A DNA stretch of 64,000 nt, taken from contig NZ_CP041403.1 of NCBI RefSeq assembly GCF_014844135.1, positions 1,488,001 to 1,552,000 of the forward strand. Direction: 5' to 3'. The notes under the pieces were generated by a model, which was given only the letters and a program-made list of their open reading frames with translations, ran no database searches and was not told the DNA's origin. Positions 26,261-35,306 of this stretch are shown here, piece by piece. Position numbers and translations under genes: made by a program. Position 1 is the stretch's first letter, and the number at the start of each line of letters is the position of its first letter. The stretch comes from Arcobacter sp. FWKO B (GTDB taxonomy: Bacteria > Campylobacterota > Campylobacteria > Campylobacterales > Arcobacteraceae).

Positions 26261-28054
26261 ATGATAGTTAGCTTTGGTGAACGGTTATTTAAAAATATTT
26301 TTTTAGCACTCTTTTTATTTGTATCATCTCTTTATGCAAACCCTTTTGGTTTGGATAGTGGTGGTTTTTTGGAGCCAGAAGAGGCATTTAAAACAAGTGT
26401 TATAAAAGAGGGTGATTATATAGAATTTGAAATAGTTTTAGCTAAAGATATATATTTGTATCAAGATCAGCTAAAAGTGTTGATAACTTCACCAAAGCAA
26501 CAAAATATAACTGATAAGATACAACTACCAGAATATAAAGAGTATCAAGACTCAAAGGCTATATTTGATGTGGCAAATATTTCAGTACCAATATCTTTGG
26601 TTGAAGATTTAGTTGGTAGTGATGCGTTTGCCTTGGAGTTGAACTTTCAAGGGTGTTCTAGTGCTGGATTATGCTATTCTCCTATGAGTATTTTTTATGA
26701 CCAAAATTTATCTCAAGGTGATAGCCCAAAAGAGACTATACAAGCTACTCAAAGCCAACAAACACTAAGTGAAACCGATGAAATTGCACAGTTATTTGTT
26801 GGGACAAATATATATCTTGTATTAGCTACATTTTTTGGTTTTGGACTTTTATTATCACTTACACCTTGTGTATTTCCGATGATTCCTATAATATCAAGTA
26901 TATTAGTTTCAGCACAAAATACAACTGTTGGAGGGCTTAGTAGTAAAAGAGGGTTTTGGCTTTCGTTTGTATATGTCTTTTTTATGTCATTAGCATATGC
27001 AATAGCTGGGATGATGGCAGGGGTATTTGGAGCCAATTTACAAAGTGCTCTTCAAAATCCATATGTATTAACTGCATTTGCAGCTATATTTGTAGCTCTT
27101 GCTATGTCAATGTTTGGATATTATGAACTTAAAGTGCCTTCATTTATACAAAGTAAAATAAACAAAACAACTGATGGACAAGAAAAAAATGGTGTACTTG
27201 GTGTTGCTATTATGGGATTCTTATCTGCGTTGATAGTAGGTCCATGTGTTGCACCTCCACTTGCTGGGGCTTTGGTATATATTAGCCAAACTGGTGATGC
27301 ATTTATTGGTGGTTTGGCATTGTTTGTTATGAGTATGGGTATGGGTGTACCACTTTTAGTTATAGGTGCAGGGGCTGGAAAATTTATGCCTCGTCCTGGT
27401 GGATGGATGGAAAATGTAACAAAAGTGTTTGGTGTTATGATGTTAGGTCTTGCTATTTGGATGCTTGATAGAGTGCTAGATCCTTCTGTTACGCTTATGC
27501 TATGGGCATTATTACTTATAGGAAGTTCTGTATATCTAGGGCTTTTTGATCCACTAAAAGAGGGGTGTCAAGGAGCTAAGAAACTAAAAAAAGTTTTTGA
27601 AATAGTGTTATTACTTCTTGGAGCATCTTTATTTGTTGGGTCACTTAGTGGTGCTACAAATCCTGTAAAACCATTTGAAAAGTTCACAAGTGGAGTTGCT
27701 ATTTCACAAGAAGGTTTGAATTTTGGTGAAATAAAAAGTGTCTCACAACTTCAAGAGATAGTAAACTCCGCACAAAAGCCAGTTATGATTAAATTTACCG
27801 CTTCATGGTGTGTTAGTTGTAAAGAGCTTGAAAACATTACTTTAAAAGATATGGAAGTGATAGCAAAATTAAAAGGTTATGATTTATATAAAGTAGATAT
27901 TTCAGACAATACAAAAAATGACAAAGAGTTGTTAGAATATTTTGGGCTTTTTGGTCCACCAGCACTTTTGTTTTTTAATAATGCAACAGAAGAAAAAGGT
28001 AAAAGAATAATTGGTTACAAATCCCCAAAAGAGTTTTTGGAAATAGTTCAATAA
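26261..28054 (+). CDS. dsbD: Thiol:disulfide interchange protein DsbD
   Basis: The 597-residue protein has the three DsbD parts. A signal peptide is followed by the periplasmic alpha domain, whose cysteine pair is in GCSSAGLC (about 131-138). The eight-helix membrane domain has one redox cysteine in LTPCVFP near 201 and the other in GPCVAPP near 328. The C-terminal thioredoxin domain has FTASWCVSC near 512-520. DsbD carries electrons from cytoplasmic thioredoxin to periplasmic proteins, including cytochrome c maturation factors and DsbC-like isomerases. All six expected cysteines are present. A small unknown gene sits just upstream and a periplasmic thioredoxin-like gene follows. Confidence 0.95.
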   Translation: MIVSFGERLFKNIFLALFLFVSSLYANPFGLDSGGFLEPEEAFKTSVIKEGDYIEFEIVLAKDIYLYQDQLKVLITSPKQQNITDKIQLPEYKEYQDSKAIFDVANISVPISLVEDLVGSDAFALELNFQGCSSAGLCYSPMSIFYDQNLSQGDSPKETIQATQSQQTLSETDEIAQLFVGTNIYLVLATFFGFGLLLSLTPCVFPMIPIISSILVSAQNTTVGGLSSKRGFWLSFVYVFFMSLAYAIAGMMAGVFGANLQSALQNPYVLTAFAAIFVALAMSMFGYYELKVPSFIQSKINKTTDGQEKNGVLGVAIMGFLSALIVGPCVAPPLAGALVYISQTGDAFIGGLALFVMSMGMGVPLLVIGAGAGKFMPRPGGWMENVTKVFGVMMLGLAIWMLDRVLDPSVTLMLWALLLIGSSVYLGLFDPLKEGCQGAKKLKKVFEIVLLLLGASLFVGSLSGATNPVKPFEKFTSGVAISQEGLNFGEIKSVSQLQEIVNSAQKPVMIKFTASWCVSCKELENITLKDMEVIAKLKGYDLYKVDISDNTKNDKELLEYFGLFGPPALLFFNNATEEKGKRIIGYKSPKEFLEIVQ

Positions 28055-28067
28055 CTCTACTTAATAT

Positions 28068-28091
28068 AAAGCTTTTTGTCTTAAAAGCTTT
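28068..28091 (+). terminator. Hairpin after dsbD
   Basis: Perfect 9-bp arms (28068-28076, 28083-28091) with a 6-base loop lie 13 bases after the dsbD stop. The stem is AT-rich and no T-run follows, so it may be a weak terminator or an RNA-processing site. Confidence 0.4.
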
Positions 28092-28127
28092 GTATATTCT
28101 ACTATATTAACTTACAAAGGTTTTATT

Positions 28128-28520
28128 ATGAAAAAGATTTTAGGTCTTATATTTGTATTTTCTACTTTTTTATTAGCATCCTCTATTCAAAGTGTTTTTA
28201 GTCTTGAAAAAGCTAAAGAGATAGCAAAAAAAGAAGATAAACTAATTTTGGCTATGTTTACAATGGAAAATTGTCCAACTTGTGAATATATGAAAGATGT
28301 TGCTTTTGAAGATAAAATGTTAAGTGGTTATATAAATGGATACTTTGTATTGTATGAAATCGACTACCATAAAAAAGATACATTTCCACAAGGGCTTAGT
28401 GCATTTGGTACACCAACATTTTATATTCTTGACTCAAGCGGGAATAGGATAGGTAGAGCCATAGTGGGTGGAACAACTGCAAATGTTTTTTTAGATAAAT
28501 TAAAAGAGTATAGAAAATGA
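28128..28520 (+). CDS. Periplasmic thioredoxin-like protein (SoxW-like)
   Basis: The 130-residue protein has a signal peptide (about 1-17), then a thioredoxin fold with active site MENCPTCEYM near residue 46 and the cis-proline segment AFGTPTFYIL. The CPTC pair points to a reductant or disulfide handler in the periplasm. Such proteins commonly receive electrons from DsbD, whose gene is directly upstream, so the two probably work together (inference). A role in sulfur metabolism, as for SoxW, is not shown because no sox gene is near. The stop overlaps the next gene by four bases. Confidence 0.82.
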   Translation: MKKILGLIFVFSTFLLASSIQSVFSLEKAKEIAKKEDKLILAMFTMENCPTCEYMKDVAFEDKMLSGYINGYFVLYEIDYHKKDTFPQGLSAFGTPTFYILDSSGNRIGRAIVGGTTANVFLDKLKEYRK

Positions 28521-29905
28521 TAAGTAAATCAATTTTTAGAGAGTATGATATAAGAGGTATTGTTGGTGGTGAACTAAATGAACATACAGTTAAGCTAATA
28601 GGCTATTTTCTAGGGGTTAGAATATATGAAAGACAAAGTGAGTGTTGTACCCCTTATGTAGCTGTTGGGTATGATGCAAGAACACATTCTCCTGAGCTTT
28701 TTTCTTATCTTGCAAGTGGTTTGAATGCAAGTGGCTGTAAAGTCTTAAATATGGGGATGGTTGCTACAGGTGTAAATTATTTTGCAAATTTTAATACAAT
28801 AGATGACTTTAATGTAAACGCAACAGTGATGATAACTGGCTCACATAACCCAAGCGAGTATAATGGTTTTAAAATAACAGTCAATAAAAAACCATTCTTT
28901 GGTGAAGATATTTATGCTCTTGGTAGAACAATTATAGCAAACCAAATCAAAGAAATAAGGTTTGATGATAGACACACTACAATAGATGTCAAAACACCAT
29001 ATATAAACTATATTGTTAATCAGTTCTCTCACTTAAAAGGATTGAATCACAAGTTTATAATTGATTGTGGTAATGGAGTTGCAGATACTGTATTAACAGA
29101 GATTTTTGATAAACTTGAGCTTAAATATGATGGACTTTATTGTGAGCCTGATGGAACTTTCCCAAATCACCATCCAGACCCAAGTGATGAGCATAATTTA
29201 GTAGATTTAAAACAAGAGTTATTAAAAGATGAATACGAATTTGCTTTTGCATATGATGGTGATGCTGATAGAATTGCATTTTTGACAAAGAAATATAATG
29301 TAAAAGGTGATATAATGGCAATACTATTTGCCAAAACTATGACAAAGCCTACTGTTATTGGTGAAGTTAAATGTAGCCAGATAATGTATGACATTATAAA
29401 TACAAGTGGCGGTAAAGCTATAATGTATAAAACAGGTCACAGTAACCTAAAAGTAAAACTAGTTGAAGAAAAAGCTGATTTTGCTTGTGAGGTTAGTGGG
29501 CATATTTTCTTTGCTGATAGATATTTTGGATATGATGATGCAATATATGCTACATTTAGAGTATTGGAACTTATAGCAAATGGTATGGATATAGATAAAG
29601 AGATTTCAAACTTGCCTATAGTTTACAGCACAGAAGAGTTGAAAGTAAAAACTACTGAAGAAGCAAAATTTGTAATAATTGAGAAACTTAAAAATATCTT
29701 GCAAAATCCACCAAAAGATTTTCCTATTATAAAAGATATTATAGATGTAGATGGACTTAGAATAGTTTTTGAAAATGGATGGGCACTTGTAAGAGCAAGT
29801 AATACCACACCAATTTTAGTAACTAGATTTGAATCAACTGACAAGCAATTGGTAACTTTATATGAGAAAAAAGTAAATGAACTTATAGTTTTGGCAAGTA
29901 AGTAA
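28517..29905 (+). CDS. manB: Phosphomannomutase/phosphoglucomutase
   Basis: The 462-residue protein belongs to the alpha-D-phosphohexomutase family. FREYDIRGIVG is at the N-terminus. The phosphoserine loop is TGSHNPSEYNG near residue 112, the metal loop DGDADRIAF near 245, the sugar loop EVSGHIFF near 326, and the phosphate-binding loop RASNTTP near 425. It interconverts hexose 6- and 1-phosphates for LPS or capsule sugars and glycogen-like routes; the preferred hexose cannot be read off. It starts with ATGA overlapping the thioredoxin-like gene, yet its function is unrelated, so the coupling is probably only positional. Confidence 0.92.
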   Translation: MISKSIFREYDIRGIVGGELNEHTVKLIGYFLGVRIYERQSECCTPYVAVGYDARTHSPELFSYLASGLNASGCKVLNMGMVATGVNYFANFNTIDDFNVNATVMITGSHNPSEYNGFKITVNKKPFFGEDIYALGRTIIANQIKEIRFDDRHTTIDVKTPYINYIVNQFSHLKGLNHKFIIDCGNGVADTVLTEIFDKLELKYDGLYCEPDGTFPNHHPDPSDEHNLVDLKQELLKDEYEFAFAYDGDADRIAFLTKKYNVKGDIMAILFAKTMTKPTVIGEVKCSQIMYDIINTSGGKAIMYKTGHSNLKVKLVEEKADFACEVSGHIFFADRYFGYDDAIYATFRVLELIANGMDIDKEISNLPIVYSTEELKVKTTEEAKFVIIEKLKNILQNPPKDFPIIKDIIDVDGLRIVFENGWALVRASNTTPILVTRFESTDKQLVTLYEKKVNELIVLASK

Positions 29906-29929
29906 CAGACACAAAGAATAAGGAATAAT

Positions 29930-30493
29930 ATGAGTATAGAAAAAGATTTAGAAAAAAGAAGCAATGGTGTATGTGAGTTATGTGGAAGTAATGAGGATTT
30001 AAAAGCATATCAAGTAAATTTAAATGATGATGGACTTGATGGGAGTGTTTTACTTTGTGGTGTGTGTAACTCAAATGTAGATAGCCCAAAAGAGATAGAT
30101 ATGAACCATTGGAGATGTTTAAGTGACTCTATGTGGAATGAAAACCAAATAGTTCAAATCTTAGCTTATAGAACTCTAAAACAGCTAAATGACCCATGGG
30201 CTAACGAACTTCTTGATATGATGTATCTTGATGATGAAGCGAAGGCTATTGCTGAAGCTGGGATTGTAAGTGAAGATGATAGTGAAGTCAAAAAAGATGC
30301 AAATGGAAATATTTTAGTTGAAGGTGATAGTGTAACTATTATAAAAGATTTAGAAGTAAAAGGTGCTGGTTTTACTGCAAAAAGAGGAACAGTAGTAAAA
30401 GGTATAGGGCTTGGTGATGTTGCTGGGCATATTGAAGGTAAAGTAAACGGTACTAAGATATATCTAAAAACTTGCTTTTTAAAGAAAGTTTAA
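29930..30493 (+). CDS. phnA: PhnA-like zinc-ribbon protein
   Basis: The 187-residue protein has an N-terminal zinc ribbon (CELCG and LLCGVCN, four cysteines), a middle region HWRCLSDSMWNENQIVQILAYR, and the C-terminal PhnA domain (VEGDSVTIIKDLEVKGAG, TKIYLKTCFLKK). The name comes from the phosphonate region of E. coli, but no phosphonate genes are near and the true function of this family is not settled. AAGGAAT precedes the ATG. It abuts convergent rimM with no base between the two stop codons. Confidence 0.87.
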   Translation: MSIEKDLEKRSNGVCELCGSNEDLKAYQVNLNDDGLDGSVLLCGVCNSNVDSPKEIDMNHWRCLSDSMWNENQIVQILAYRTLKQLNDPWANELLDMMYLDDEAKAIAEAGIVSEDDSEVKKDANGNILVEGDSVTIIKDLEVKGAGFTAKRGTVVKGIGLGDVAGHIEGKVNGTKIYLKTCFLKKV

Positions 30494-31021
30494 TTAGCTA
30501 TTTTCAAGTATTTGGTATGAGTTTTGAACTTCTATAGTTTTTAAACTTGTATCAACTTTAAGTATGTATTCATCTTTTATATAAGGGATAAGAAATACTT
30601 TAGGTAACCCTTTTTTTTGTAAATCTTCAGTTACAGTTATTTCAAGATAATCATGTAATGGAAATCTATGTATTTCAACTACATTTCCTAATAAAATATC
30701 ATTTTCATAAATATTACACCCCAAAATATCAAACCAGAAAAATTCATTTTCTTTTAATTTAATTGAATCTTTTGTATTTTCTATTGTTGTATAAAGTTCT
30801 AAATTTGTAAGTTTTTTTGCACTGTCGCAGTCGTCATATGAGTTAAATTTGATGGTACTTTTGTCCAAATCAAATTTTTCTACACATAATTCAATTTTTT
30901 TATTTGTTTGTAAAATGGTCCCTTTTTTGATTTGGGTAGGAAAATCTGTGTCTAAATAGATTTTAACCAATCCATTTAGCCCCACAGTTTTACCAAGTTT
31001 ACCAAGGTACACTTTATTCAT
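30494..31021 (-). CDS. rimM: Ribosome maturation factor RimM
   Basis: The 175-residue protein has the RimM N-terminal barrel (YLGKLGKTVGLNGLVKIYLDTDFP) and the PRC-like C-terminal barrel (FFWFDILGCNIYENDILLGNV, then FLIPYIKDEYI). RimM binds S19 and helps 30S maturation. It overlaps khpA by eight bases. In many bacteria trmD and rplS follow, but here the operon stops and a convergent phnA begins. Confidence 0.93.
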   Translation of the reverse strand: MNKVYLGKLGKTVGLNGLVKIYLDTDFPTQIKKGTILQTNKKIELCVEKFDLDKSTIKFNSYDDCDSAKKLTNLELYTTIENTKDSIKLKENEFFWFDILGCNIYENDILLGNVVEIHRFPLHDYLEITVTEDLQKKGLPKVFLIPYIKDEYILKVDTSLKTIEVQNSYQILENS

Positions 31022-31259
31022 CTATTGCAACCACTTGTATTTTATAAGACATATTGTCTTTTGCTTTGCAACCATTTATTATAGTTTTAAGAGAATTTAT
31101 CATATTCCCATTTTTTCCTATAAGTTTACCTACATCTATTTGGTGTGCTTTGATAAAGATTTCACAAAAGTCGCCATCAACTTCACTAACACTAACAGAT
31201 ATAAGTTCTGGATAACTTGCAATAAGTTTTGCATAGGTTTGTATAAAGTCTGTTACCAT
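31014..31259 (-). CDS. khpA: KH-domain RNA-binding protein KhpA
   Basis: The 81-residue protein is essentially one KH domain. The GxxG loop is in VGKLIGKNGNMINSL near residue 45. KhpA proteins bind RNA, often together with KhpB/Jag, and are usually encoded between rpsP and rimM, as here. It starts five bases after the rpsP stop. N-terminal FIQTYAKLIASYPELISV fits the family. Confidence 0.9.
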   Translation of the reverse strand: MVTDFIQTYAKLIASYPELISVSVSEVDGDFCEIFIKAHQIDVGKLIGKNGNMINSLKTIINGCKAKDNMSYKIQVVAIDE

Positions 31260-31264
31260 TAATA

Positions 31265-31492
31265 TTATTTACCAGCTAGTTTTTTAACTTTTTCACTCAT
31301 TTGAGCGCCAACACCTATCCAGTAGTTAAGTCTTTCTTCATCAATTTTTACAACTTTTGGCTCTACAACTGGGTTATAATAACCAATTGATTCTATCCAA
31401 CCACTATCTCTTCTTTTTCTGCTGTCTGTTACAACTATTCTATAAAATGGTTTTTTGTTTCTTCCCATTCTTGTAAGTCTAATTACTGTCAT
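31265..31492 (-). CDS. rpsP: 30S ribosomal protein S16
   Basis: The 75-residue protein has the S16 signature [21 protein letters not shown], followed by [12 protein letters not shown] and IGYYNPV. It binds 16S rRNA in the 30S body. A strong ribosome site (AAGGAG) precedes the ATG. A 119-base gap with a hairpin separates it from ffh, so it probably has its own promoter or read-through regulation. Confidence 0.97.
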   Translation of the reverse strand: MTVIRLTRMGRNKKPFYRIVVTDSRKRRDSGWIESIGYYNPVVEPKVVKIDEERLNYWIGVGAQMSEKVKKLAGK

Positions 31493-31578
31493 GTTCTTGT
31501 TCTCCTTAAATTTTAGTATTGTGAAAATACTTATAAAAGTCTTTTTATAAAAACTTTAATAAATATTTTATATGTGAT

Positions 31579-31604
31579 AAGTAGTAACAATAAAGTTACT
31601 ACTT
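31579..31604 (-). terminator. Hairpin between ffh and rpsP
   Basis: Perfect 10-bp arms (31579-31588 and 31595-31604) with a 6-base loop lie 7 bases after the ffh stop. There is no U-run behind it on the minus strand, so partial termination or processing between ffh and rpsP is more likely than a full stop. Confidence 0.5.
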
Positions 31605-31611
31605 TGGTGGC

Positions 31612-32952
31612 TTATCTTGGTATCCCTTTTTGTGCTTGAGATAACATATTTGTAAAGCCTTTCATTCCACCTTTGCTTGATAGCTTTTTCGCCATTTTTG
31701 ATGCGTTTTTAAACTGCTTTAGTATTTTATTTACTTGCATTTCATTAAGCCCTGCACCAGTTGAAATTCTTTTTTTTCTGCTTGGGTTTAATAAGTCAGG
31801 ATTTTCTCTTTCTTTTGGCGTCATTGAGCTTATAAGAGCTTTTATTTGAACTACTTCTTTTGAGTTGTCTAAATCCATCTCTTTAAGTGCTCCAGCCATT
31901 TGAGAAAGTCCTGGAATCATTGATATAACAGATTTTAAACTACCAAGTTTTTTCATCATTTCAAGTTGCTCTAAAAAGTCATTAAAGTTAAATTCACCCT
32001 TTTGAATTTTTTTAGCTACAACTTTTGCTTTTTTCTCATCCATAACAGCAGCTGTTTTTTCTGCTAAACCTTCAATATCCCCTGCACCTAAAAGTCTGCT
32101 TACTATTCTATCAGGTATGAATACCTCAAGATCAGGCATTTTCTCACCAATACCTATAAATCTAAGTGGTACTTCAACTTGATTTGCTATAGAAAGTGCA
32201 ACACCACCTTTTGTATCACCATCAAATTTTGATAATATAACACCATCTATTCCAATTTTTTCTTTAAAAGTTGTTGCAGTTCTAGTGGCATCATGTCCTG
32301 TAAGAGCATCCGCAACATAAAAAATTTCATTTGGTTTTACCGCTTCTTTAACATTATAAAGCTCATTCATAAGATCTTCGTCAATTGCCAAACGACCAGC
32401 CGTATCTATTAGAAGTACATCATAAAGCTCTTTTTTTGCTTTTTCTTTTGCTGCAAGTGCTATTTTAATAGGATCTTTTTCATTATCATCAAAATATATG
32501 TCTACATCTATTTGAGCTGCAATTTGCTTTAGTTGTTCAACAGCTGCTAACCTTTGTAAGTCACAAGCAGCAACAAGAACTTTTTTCTTTCTAAGTTTTA
32601 GATAATTTGCAAGTTTCCCTGTAGTTGTAGTTTTACCACTACCTTGAAGACCTGTCATTAATATAACAGTAGGGGGTGTACTTGAAAATACAAAACCTTG
32701 ATTTCCTTTTGCTGTAAGAATAGATGTTAGCTCATCTTTAAGAGCTTTTAAAAACGAATTTTGACCAATTCCAGCTTTTTTCGTTTCTATTTCTACATTT
32801 GTAACAAGTTGTTTTGTAGTTTTATGATGAACATCAAATTTTAGTAAAGATTTTCTAAGTTCAGCAATAGCATTCTTTAATGCTTTTTCATCATCTTGAA
32901 ATCTTATTTTATTTATAGTACCTTTTATAGAATCCGTAATAAAATCAAACAC
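31612..32952 (-). CDS. ffh: Signal recognition particle protein Ffh (SRP54)
   Basis: The 446-residue GTPase has the N-domain helices, then the G domain with TGLQGSGKTTTTGKL near 105, VLIDTAGRLAIDEDL near 185, and LSKFDGDTKGG near 245. The methionine-rich M domain (about 300-446) has MIPGLSQMAGALKEMDL and a basic SRP-RNA-binding helix. Ffh with 4.5S RNA delivers nascent membrane proteins to FtsY. No 4.5S RNA gene was recognised in the window. It heads the minus-strand ffh-rpsP-khpA-rimM set. Confidence 0.96.
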   Translation of the reverse strand: MFDFITDSIKGTINKIRFQDDEKALKNAIAELRKSLLKFDVHHKTTKQLVTNVEIETKKAGIGQNSFLKALKDELTSILTAKGNQGFVFSSTPPTVILMTGLQGSGKTTTTGKLANYLKLRKKKVLVAACDLQRLAAVEQLKQIAAQIDVDIYFDDNEKDPIKIALAAKEKAKKELYDVLLIDTAGRLAIDEDLMNELYNVKEAVKPNEIFYVADALTGHDATRTATTFKEKIGIDGVILSKFDGDTKGGVALSIANQVEVPLRFIGIGEKMPDLEVFIPDRIVSRLLGAGDIEGLAEKTAAVMDEKKAKVVAKKIQKGEFNFNDFLEQLEMMKKLGSLKSVISMIPGLSQMAGALKEMDLDNSKEVVQIKALISSMTPKERENPDLLNPSRKKRISTGAGLNEMQVNKILKQFKNASKMAKKLSSKGGMKGFTNMLSQAQKGIPR

Positions 32953-33089
32953 AACTGTACCTTAATTAAAATTTTTTTATGATATTATCAAAACAAAGCT
33001 TTAGAATTGTTTAATTAAGTGATATTTAAGTTTATAATATATAAAAAAGCCTATTTTTAGGGATTTTAATATTAAAAAAACTTTAAGTA

Positions 33090-33143
33090 GTAAACCAGAT
33101 ACTTTAAACAATTAGGGGATGTAAAAAATAATATCTGGTTTAC
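33090..33143. other. Alternative pairing partner of the 33137-33183 hairpin
   Basis: A perfect 12-bp inverted repeat joins 33090-33101 with 33132-33143. The right arm overlaps the left arm of the larger hairpin at 33137-33183, so only one of the two structures can form at once. This is the kind of switch seen in attenuators, but no leader peptide or ligand domain was recognised. Confidence 0.4.
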
Positions 33144-33183
33144 AAGTGATAACTAAGAAAATATTAGTTATCACTTGTAAACC
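33137..33183 (-). terminator. Large hairpin, possible terminator of the chemoreceptor transcript
   Basis: Perfect 20-bp arms (33137-33156 and 33164-33183) enclose a 7-base loop. On the minus strand the stem is followed by a T-rich run about nine bases later. It lies in the 303-base gap between the chemoreceptor (33256) and ffh (32952), the only long gene-free stretch; the rest of it is AT-rich without other signals. Confidence 0.55.
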
Positions 33184-33194
33184 AATAATCTAGA

Positions 33195-33234
33195 TTTAAA
33201 GCTTTTGTAACTGTATAATTACAAAAGCTTTAAA
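33195..33234 (-). terminator. Hairpin directly after the chemoreceptor gene
   Basis: Perfect 16-bp arms (33195-33210 and 33219-33234) with an 8-base loop begin 21 bases after the chemoreceptor stop. The stem is AT-rich except for two GC steps. No long T-run follows, so it may act with the larger hairpin next to it. Confidence 0.5.
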
Positions 33235-33255
33235 AACTTATTATTGTATTGTATG

Positions 33256-35103
33256 TTAAAAGTTCTTCCCAATAAAATCTTTTTTCATAGCATCAGCCAC
33301 AATTTCTTTTGCGATAGTGTCAGTTTGAAGTGCTACTTGTTTGGTTTGATTAGCAATAGATGCATTTGCTTGAGTTTGTTGGTCAAGTTGAGTTATTGCA
33401 TCATTTATTTGGATTATTCCAGCTTCTTGTTCTTTAGAGGCTGTAGAAATCTCATCAATCATTTGTGTTGTTTTATTTATGTTTTCTAGTAATTCTTCAT
33501 ACCCTTTTATCATCTCATTACTTATAGCTTTACCTTGGTCAGCTTTTTGAGTTGCATTTTCTACAATATGCTTTATCTCTTTAGCAGCTTCAGCACTTCT
33601 TGAAGCAAGATTTCTTACTTCTCCAGCAACAACAGCAAATCCTTTTCCAGCTTCTCCTGCAGTTGCAGCTTCAACAGCAGCATTTAAAGATAAGATATTT
33701 GTTTGGAATGCAATTTGATCAATTACTGCTATTGCTTCATTTATTAGACTAACTTGTGATGTAATCTCGTCCATAGCAGTTGTAGTGTTTTTAGCAAGTT
33801 CTTGTCCTTTTTTTGCTGAAGAGCTTACTTGATTTGAGTAAGTTGCCATTTGTGATACACTGTTAGAGTTGTTTGTAATAGTACTTGTAATTTCTTCAAG
33901 TGCAGCAGCTGTTTCTTCTAAACTTGCAGCTGCATGGTTAGAATTACGGTTTAATACTTCAACATTTCCTATTAACTGATCTGAAACATCATCTAATGTT
34001 TTTCCAATTGTAAGTGATTGTTTTAATAGCTGTGATATCTCTTCTCCTAAATCATTAATTGCTTTTTCAATTTCACCCTTGCTATTTGGTACTTTTGTAG
34101 TAAAGTTGTATTGAGCAAAATCTGATAAGACTTTTGAAATAGCATTTAGGTCAGTTCCAACTTTACTTCTTAGTATTTCAAGCATTTCATTTAGTGTTTT
34201 AGTAAGCTCAAGTAACTGTGGATTAGCAGGAACTACAGATACATTGTGACTTAAATCACCGTTTTTAACACTATCAACCACCTTAATAGTAGCTAAAACA
34301 GTTTTTGTATCTTTAATTAGGTCTTGCTCAATAGTAGTAATATTTTGATTAATAACTTTAGCCATCTGACCAAATTCATCTTTACTATCAAGAGAAATTA
34401 GTTCAGCTTTAGTAGTTTCTTTATTTAAAAATGAAAAGAATGTGAGTAAGCCATTCTGAAATACACTTAATTGATTTGCGATAAGTTTAGATATTAATTG
34501 TATAATACCAACTATTACTGATATTATTATTACTAAGATTAAAATAATAAAAGTTGTAGTATTAGATGTAGTTGATGTAAAGTTATTGTTTAACTCTTCT
34601 GTTCTTTGTTTATTAGCATTTTCCCATTCAATTAATTTTGCCTTCAAAGGTCTCCATTTTGATGTCACAACTGAATTATCTTCTTTTGTTGTTAACTCAT
34701 TGTTTCTAAATTTTTTTGTAACCTGATACAAATTTGTTTGCATTTCTAAATAAAGTTTTTCTATCTCAAATCTAGTATAACCTTTTGAAATAGAAGAACT
34801 CTTAGATAAAGATTTTATTAAGCCATCAAAATCTTCGACAGCTTTAATGAAATTTTCCTTTGCTTTCGTATCTGACGGATTGATTATAGTTCCTCGTAAA
34901 GCATTTACTACCTGTAAACCTTGTTCTGAAGTTTTAGTAATTGTTACAGCAAGCTCACCAACTGAGTTGGTGTTTTGATAGTTGCTTTGTAAACTTGTTA
35001 ACCTAAAATATATAAAGATTGCTACCACGACCAATGATATAGTGGCAATTAAAGCAATTATATTTATTTTATTGCTTATATTCAAATTATTTATAAAAAC
35101 CAT
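33256..35103 (-). CDS. Methyl-accepting chemotaxis protein
   Basis: The 615-residue receptor has transmembrane helices near 13-33 and 185-208, with a helical periplasmic domain of about 150 residues between them, then HAMP-like segments and a cytoplasmic signalling coil. The signalling tip is [20 protein letters not shown] followed by [15 protein letters not shown], the region that binds CheA and CheW. The ligand is unknown. GGGAGG precedes the ATG. The tip region is nearly the same as in the receptor at 57270-59324, at DNA level too. It lacks the C-terminal EWESF tail present in that second receptor. Confidence 0.93.
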   Translation of the reverse strand: MVFINNLNISNKINIIALIATISLVVVAIFIYFRLTSLQSNYQNTNSVGELAVTITKTSEQGLQVVNALRGTIINPSDTKAKENFIKAVEDFDGLIKSLSKSSSISKGYTRFEIEKLYLEMQTNLYQVTKKFRNNELTTKEDNSVVTSKWRPLKAKLIEWENANKQRTEELNNNFTSTTSNTTTFIILILVIIISVIVGIIQLISKLIANQLSVFQNGLLTFFSFLNKETTKAELISLDSKDEFGQMAKVINQNITTIEQDLIKDTKTVLATIKVVDSVKNGDLSHNVSVVPANPQLLELTKTLNEMLEILRSKVGTDLNAISKVLSDFAQYNFTTKVPNSKGEIEKAINDLGEEISQLLKQSLTIGKTLDDVSDQLIGNVEVLNRNSNHAAASLEETAAALEEITSTITNNSNSVSQMATYSNQVSSSAKKGQELAKNTTTAMDEITSQVSLINEAIAVIDQIAFQTNILSLNAAVEAATAGEAGKGFAVVAGEVRNLASRSAEAAKEIKHIVENATQKADQGKAISNEMIKGYEELLENINKTTQMIDEISTASKEQEAGIIQINDAITQLDQQTQANASIANQTKQVALQTDTIAKEIVADAMKKDFIGKNF

Positions 35104-35306
35104 TTTTCCTCCCTTGCGTTTATTATAAGTTTTTGTAATGCCATATTAATAAATAAAATATTAATACTTACTTAATATTTATTAAAATATAACTAAAAGT
35201 TTCAATTTTAAACATAAATTAATAAAAAAATACATAAAATATACACTAATGAATGATTTTTCTATATTTTAGTGTTTAATTAGAATGCAAAAATCAATTT
35301 GATATA

